A stretch of 7,523 bases of DNA from Parachlamydiaceae bacterium (lineage in GTDB: Bacteria; Chlamydiota; Chlamydiia; Chlamydiales; Parachlamydiaceae), in NCBI GenBank assembly GCA_013817115.1, contig JACDDG010000016.1, positions 5,614 through 13,136 on the forward strand. The letters are read 5' to 3'. Made by a program: the position numbers and the translations under genes. The notes beneath the pieces are model-generated. The model was not told the origin of the DNA, did not search any database, and was given only the letters and a program-made list of their open reading frames with translations. Positions 4,337-7,523 of this stretch are shown piece after piece. Position 1 is the stretch's first letter; every line of letters starts with the position of its first letter.

Positions 4337-7300
4337 TCATTTAACGAACTTAACGAATTCAGCTCTATTAATTTCATATTTTCCTTTTGTCATTCCACTG
4401 AAACCATCGCAGTATTCCCAAGGTGAAGGGCCACCTAAAGCCATCAATGGCTTGCCATAGTCTTTTCCGTTACCTTTTAAGGTCAGCAAAGGAACGCCAA
4501 GAAGTTCGGCTTTTTTTTGTGCCATATAGATCAAAGCTTGAGCGTGCTTAGGGGAAATGGCTGTAATATTGTCAGGATAAAACCTCTCCATAAACAAGAC
4601 CGGCTTACCTCCGTCCCAGAGCAAACGCAAGAGACAACGCGCGTTAATTTTACCTCGAGGTCCTTCAGCGCTCTTAATAGCCAGAATCTTAATTTTCCCA
4701 TCCATTTTATATCCTAGAAGCCCTTTATTAAGATCGGCATTACCATCTACACGCTGGCAACTTCCGTCGACTTCAGTACCACAGAGCAAAATATCAATTG
4801 GATCATCCGTTTCAACGACGACAACATTGCCAATTGCCATACTCACGCTTTTCTCGTTGATCTTACTTTGGATATCATTAGCAAACTCAGGATTTTTAAA
4901 TGGAGAAGACTTCAAAATTTCGTGTATTTCCAACAAACATTTTTTCAATTTATCCTCAGAGGATTTAATTTGATTGTAATTTAGATTAATGCCCGAACTT
5001 TGTAAAATCTCGGATCCTTTAATCCATTGAATGCATAATACCTCAAGCTTAAACTTACTGATGTTTTCTTTTACCGACAATGTGAGCGCCTGTATCTCAT
5101 TGCAACCTTCAATGATATTAAGAATGTCATCATTAGATTTTGCACCAGTAATAAGATGGCTTAAAATTGGAAATTGAATTTTTAATTGATTTAATTGCTT
5201 ATCAAATTTTAATTGGAGGTTTTTTTTCTGTTCGTTAAACTGATCTTTATTCGTTTTCATCGATTCCTTAAAAATTTTTGAATCGATACTTTTAATTTGG
5301 TTATTGCTGTTTTTTAAGCTCAAAATCAATTTAGATTCTTGCGTCTTATTGATCTCCTTTAAATTATTTAAAGAAGCGATTTGAGCATCCAATAACATTT
5401 TTTCTATGTCAAGTAACTTTTCCATATCTGACTCTTGGAGATATCGCTGTAAAAATTTGAGCTTTAGAGTTTCCATATCAAGATGCTTATCAGTAATCAA
5501 TTTTTCTTGCATCCAGTCTTTTGCAGTTGGGCCAATCTGTGGAGTAGAATTCTCTTCAAATTTTAATTCATCTAAAAGGATGGGGTCAAGATTGCTTTTC
5601 CAATTTTTAAATAATTTAGGATTAAACTCGTTAATTTTTTGAAGATGAGGATTATTAGTAAGATCATATCTTTTTTCTCTAAAGGCAGAAGGCCCTTCTA
5701 ATGTTGACGTGACATAACTTCCAAGGCAGGCGTTTGCTTCCTGATCATTGAGTGAATGTATTTTCGCAGCGTAGGTCACAATAGCGAAAGGATTTCGACT
5801 TTCTTTAAAAATTTGATGATATTTTGAAGCAAAATTTTCTATATTCCCATTCCCACAAGAAAATTTTGCTTTTAGGATCTCTTCGGAGATTTGAATCAAA
5901 TTTTTGGAGGTATCTTTAAGTTGTCCCGCCTCTTTAAATTCAAAAATAGAAACTAAGGACTGAACATTTCGCAAATATGAAGCCTGAAGTTCCTCGTTCG
6001 TCATATGATAAATGTCCATATCTTTCGGTATTTCAGAAATAATTCTATTAAGTAAAGACTCTTTTTCATTTGCTGAAAAGTGGGTATCCTGTACTAACAA
6101 AATAAGCATCTCGATCAAAATTTGTGAATTTTCTTTTATAAAAAAGCAAGATGATTTCTTTCCAATTTCTTTCCTAAAATTTCCTTTATCTGTAAAAATC
6201 TTCGAATTAGTATCTACTCCCTGAGTCACCAGTGAGGCAAAAAATAAGCATAGAAGATTTTGCAAATTTGCTTGGCTTTTATTAGAATTTTGTTGAACAG
6301 AGTGTAATTTTTCAAATGCTTTCCTTCCATTTTCGCTAGAAGCAACCGCATTAGCACAGTGAGAGAGCTGAAATCTGAGATTAGGTTTTCCAAAACGAGC
6401 AATCGATTCAAGCATTTCTTGCTTAGCTAACCAAAGATTTGGATCACTATTTGTATTATGAAGAATTTTAGTCGCATTCATAATAACCATTGTATTAACG
6501 AGCCAAAGTATATTTTGGTATTTACTATACGCATCTGGGTTTTCCATGATTTTTTCTATTATTTTATCAAATAGATTTCCAACAAATTTTTCACTTGCAT
6601 AATAGAGCAAATCAATTTTTGCTTGTTCAAAATTAAAATCACTAACCTCATCAGGATTGATTTCCTTAGTAAATAGATTTTTAAACCTTTCGACATCTAC
6701 ACTAATTTTAAGATTATTGAAACTAATTTTAGAATTCTTCCATTTGTCAAAATATTTAAATCTTTGATATTCTGATGAACAATTTTGAAGACAAAGTTCA
6801 AATATGTGAAAAGATTCATTCTCTGACAATCCAAAATTCCCAATGAGTTCGCAAACATATTTTCCTAAGCTAGGTAAATTAGCTTGCGCACAAATTTTGG
6901 CAAGCTCAAAGAGTTCATTTTCACCTTTAACACCCCATTGTCCTATTGTACTGGCAATATCAGCACCTTTTTGGTAAGCAAGCATTTTAACTATTTCAAA
7001 TATTTGTTTTTGATCTGTAATACCAAAATCATGAATCATTTTAAAAGCTGGAATTTGCCTAAAACAAATCTTGGCTATTTGCATAGTTTGATCTTGATCT
7101 AAATAAGCTGAATAATCCTTGAAACTAAATGCAGTTCCTCGTGCATTTTTTTCTGCTAAAAGCTTTAAAATCTCAAAAATTTGTTGGTTGGAGGTAATTT
7201 TAAAATCATCGATAAATTTTTTAAAGTTATGGATGCAATACTTGCTCCCAGTTTGCACGCAATTTTTTGCAATTTCATATAAATGATTTGGGTTGATAAT

Positions 7301-7523
7301 TCCCACATTATTGATTTCCTCAGCCGTCTCGTATCCATTATCAATAGAATTCGCTTTGACTATCTCAAATATTTGATCGGAGTCATTTATCCCAAAAGCT
7401 TTCATAAATGTTTTAAACTCGTACATACATAAGGCTTTTCCATATCTCGCGCAAAGTTTTGCAACTTCAAATAATTGCTTTTTGTCGGTGATGCCGAAAT
7501 TTTCAATTTGCAAGGCAGTATCA
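4337..7523 (-). CDS. Large helical-repeat protein with a conserved C-terminal domain, function unknown (5' end outside window)
   Basis: The frame is open to the right edge (D-T-A-L-Q-I-E-N), so the N terminus is missing; a TTG at 7513-7511 is an internal codon of the repeat run, not a credible start. Residues here are counted from that TTG. About 3-254 are some eight degenerate repeats of 25-34 residues with a core like NFGITDxKQIFEIAKLCA, probably helix-turn-helix pairs. About 255-680 is helical-looking without a motif I recognise. About 680-785 is rich in Lys, Glu, Gln and Leu with coiled-coil character. About 893-1050 is a compact domain: DDPIDILLCGTEVDGSCQRVDG, then NKGLLGYKMDGKIKILAIK, INARCLLRLLWDGGKPVLFMERFYP, and a final GGPSPWEYCDGFSG. 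I recall similar C-terminal domains in large proteins of environmental chlamydiae, but know no function. No signal peptide can be judged. It ends at TGA (4339-4337) and is convergent with DUF2442. An effector or scaffold role is speculation. Confidence 0.85.
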   Translation of the reverse strand, partial: DTALQIENFGITDKKQLFEVAKLCARYGKALCMYEFKTFMKAFGINDSDQIFEIVKANSIDNGYETAEEINNVGIINPNHLYEIAKNCVQTGSKYCIHNFKKFIDDFKITSNQQIFEILKLLAEKNARGTAFSFKDYSAYLDQDQTMQIAKICFRQIPAFKMIHDFGITDQKQIFEIVKMLAYQKGADIASTIGQWGVKGENELFELAKICAQANLPSLGKYVCELIGNFGLSENESFHIFELCLQNCSSEYQRFKYFDKWKNSKISFNNLKISVDVERFKNLFTKEINPDEVSDFNFEQAKIDLLYYASEKFVGNLFDKIIEKIMENPDAYSKYQNILWLVNTMVIMNATKILHNTNSDPNLWLAKQEMLESIARFGKPNLRFQLSHCANAVASSENGRKAFEKLHSVQQNSNKSQANLQNLLCLFFASLVTQGVDTNSKIFTDKGNFRKEIGKKSSCFFIKENSQILIEMLILLVQDTHFSANEKESLLNRIISEIPKDMDIYHMTNEELQASYLRNVQSLVSIFEFKEAGQLKDTSKNLIQISEEILKAKFSCGNGNIENFASKYHQIFKESRNPFAIVTYAAKIHSLNDQEANACLGSYVTSTLEGPSAFREKRYDLTNNPHLQKINEFNPKLFKNWKSNLDPILLDELKFEENSTPQIGPTAKDWMQEKLITDKHLDMETLKLKFLQRYLQESDMEKLLDIEKMLLDAQIASLNNLKEINKTQESKLILSLKNSNNQIKSIDSKIFKESMKTNKDQFNEQKKNLQLKFDKQLNQLKIQFPILSHLITGAKSNDDILNIIEGCNEIQALTLSVKENISKFKLEVLCIQWIKGSEILQSSGINLNYNQIKSSEDKLKKCLLEIHEILKSSPFKNPEFANDIQSKINEKSVSMAIGNVVVVETDDPIDILLCGTEVDGSCQRVDGNADLNKGLLGYKMDGKIKILAIKSAEGPRGKINARCLLRLLWDGGKPVLFMERFYPDNITAISPKHAQALIYMAQKKAELLGVPLLTLKGNGKDYGKPLMALGGPSPWEYCDGFSGMTKGKYEINRAEFVKFVK
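6752..7507 (-). repeat. Protein-level tandem repeats (about eight units of 25-34 residues)
   Basis: Units in protein order begin IENFGITDKKQLFEVAKLCA (3), MKAFGINDSDQIFEIVKA (37), INNVGIINPNHLYEIAKNC (67), IDDFKITSNQQIFEILKLLA (101), SAYLDQDQTMQIAKICF (135, short), IHDFGITDQKQIFEIVKMLA (160), GQWGVKGENELFELAKICAQ (191) and IGNFGLSENESFHIFELCLQ (224). The preserved pattern is a hydrophobic-x-x-F/W-G-I/V turn, then a helix with L/I-F/Y-E-I/V/L-x-K. DNA-level identity between units is low, so the repeats are old. The run continues past the right edge of the window. Confidence 0.85.

Noticed and set aside
7511..7513. TTG as start of the long minus-strand gene
   Set aside because: The frame is open upstream of it to the window edge and the codon sits inside a repeat unit, so the true start is outside the window.
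4337..7523. Plus-strand and alternative-frame minus-strand open frames of 60-80 codons inside the long gene
   Set aside because: All are shadows of the long minus-strand frame, without SD sites or family features.

Overview
The window looks like a piece of a chlamydial genome, probably an amoeba-associated (Parachlamydia-like) member of the Chlamydiota. Three things suggest this. A mutL gene is followed directly by pepP, an order also known from Chlamydia. The DNA is AT-rich with an accessory, repeat-laden stretch. A very large repeat protein ends in a domain that I recall from environmental chlamydiae. The assignment is an inference from gene content; no rRNA or other marker gene is present.

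Layout from left to right. Positions 2-526 hold the C-terminal part of MutL, which runs off the left edge. It is followed after 18 bp by pepP (545-1630, Xaa-Pro aminopeptidase), and the two probably form one transcription unit. Positions 1631-2369 contain no credible gene. Most of this stretch is a composite of nested inverted repeats (about 1661-2247): an outer pair of arms encloses two further long hairpins, so one strand could fold into a three-way junction. Next come two copies of a small two-gene DUF4160-DUF2442 module, on either side of a choline/thiamine-kinase-like gene (2686-3672). The left copy is heavily decayed: only the tail of DUF4160 remains, and DUF2442 carries a 4-nt insertion that causes an immediate stop. 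The right copy has a complete DUF2442 (3948-4217), but its DUF4160 (3721-3967) has a one-base frameshift. The two DUF2442 copies differ at about 16 of 270 aligned bases by hand count.

The right 42 percent of the window is one long minus-strand gene (4337 to beyond 7523), convergent with everything else. Its visible 1,061 codons encode a run of about eight degenerate 30-34-residue helical repeats, a long helical middle with a coiled coil, and a compact, well-conserved-looking C-terminal domain of about 160 residues. The function is unknown; an effector or scaffold role is only a guess from the repeat architecture.

Taken together, the mutL-pepP pair is ordinary housekeeping. The centre is an accessory region of duplicated, eroding small genes and palindromic repeats. 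The long gene at the right is the most plausible candidate for undescribed biology. No tRNA, rRNA, CRISPR array or intact transposase was seen.
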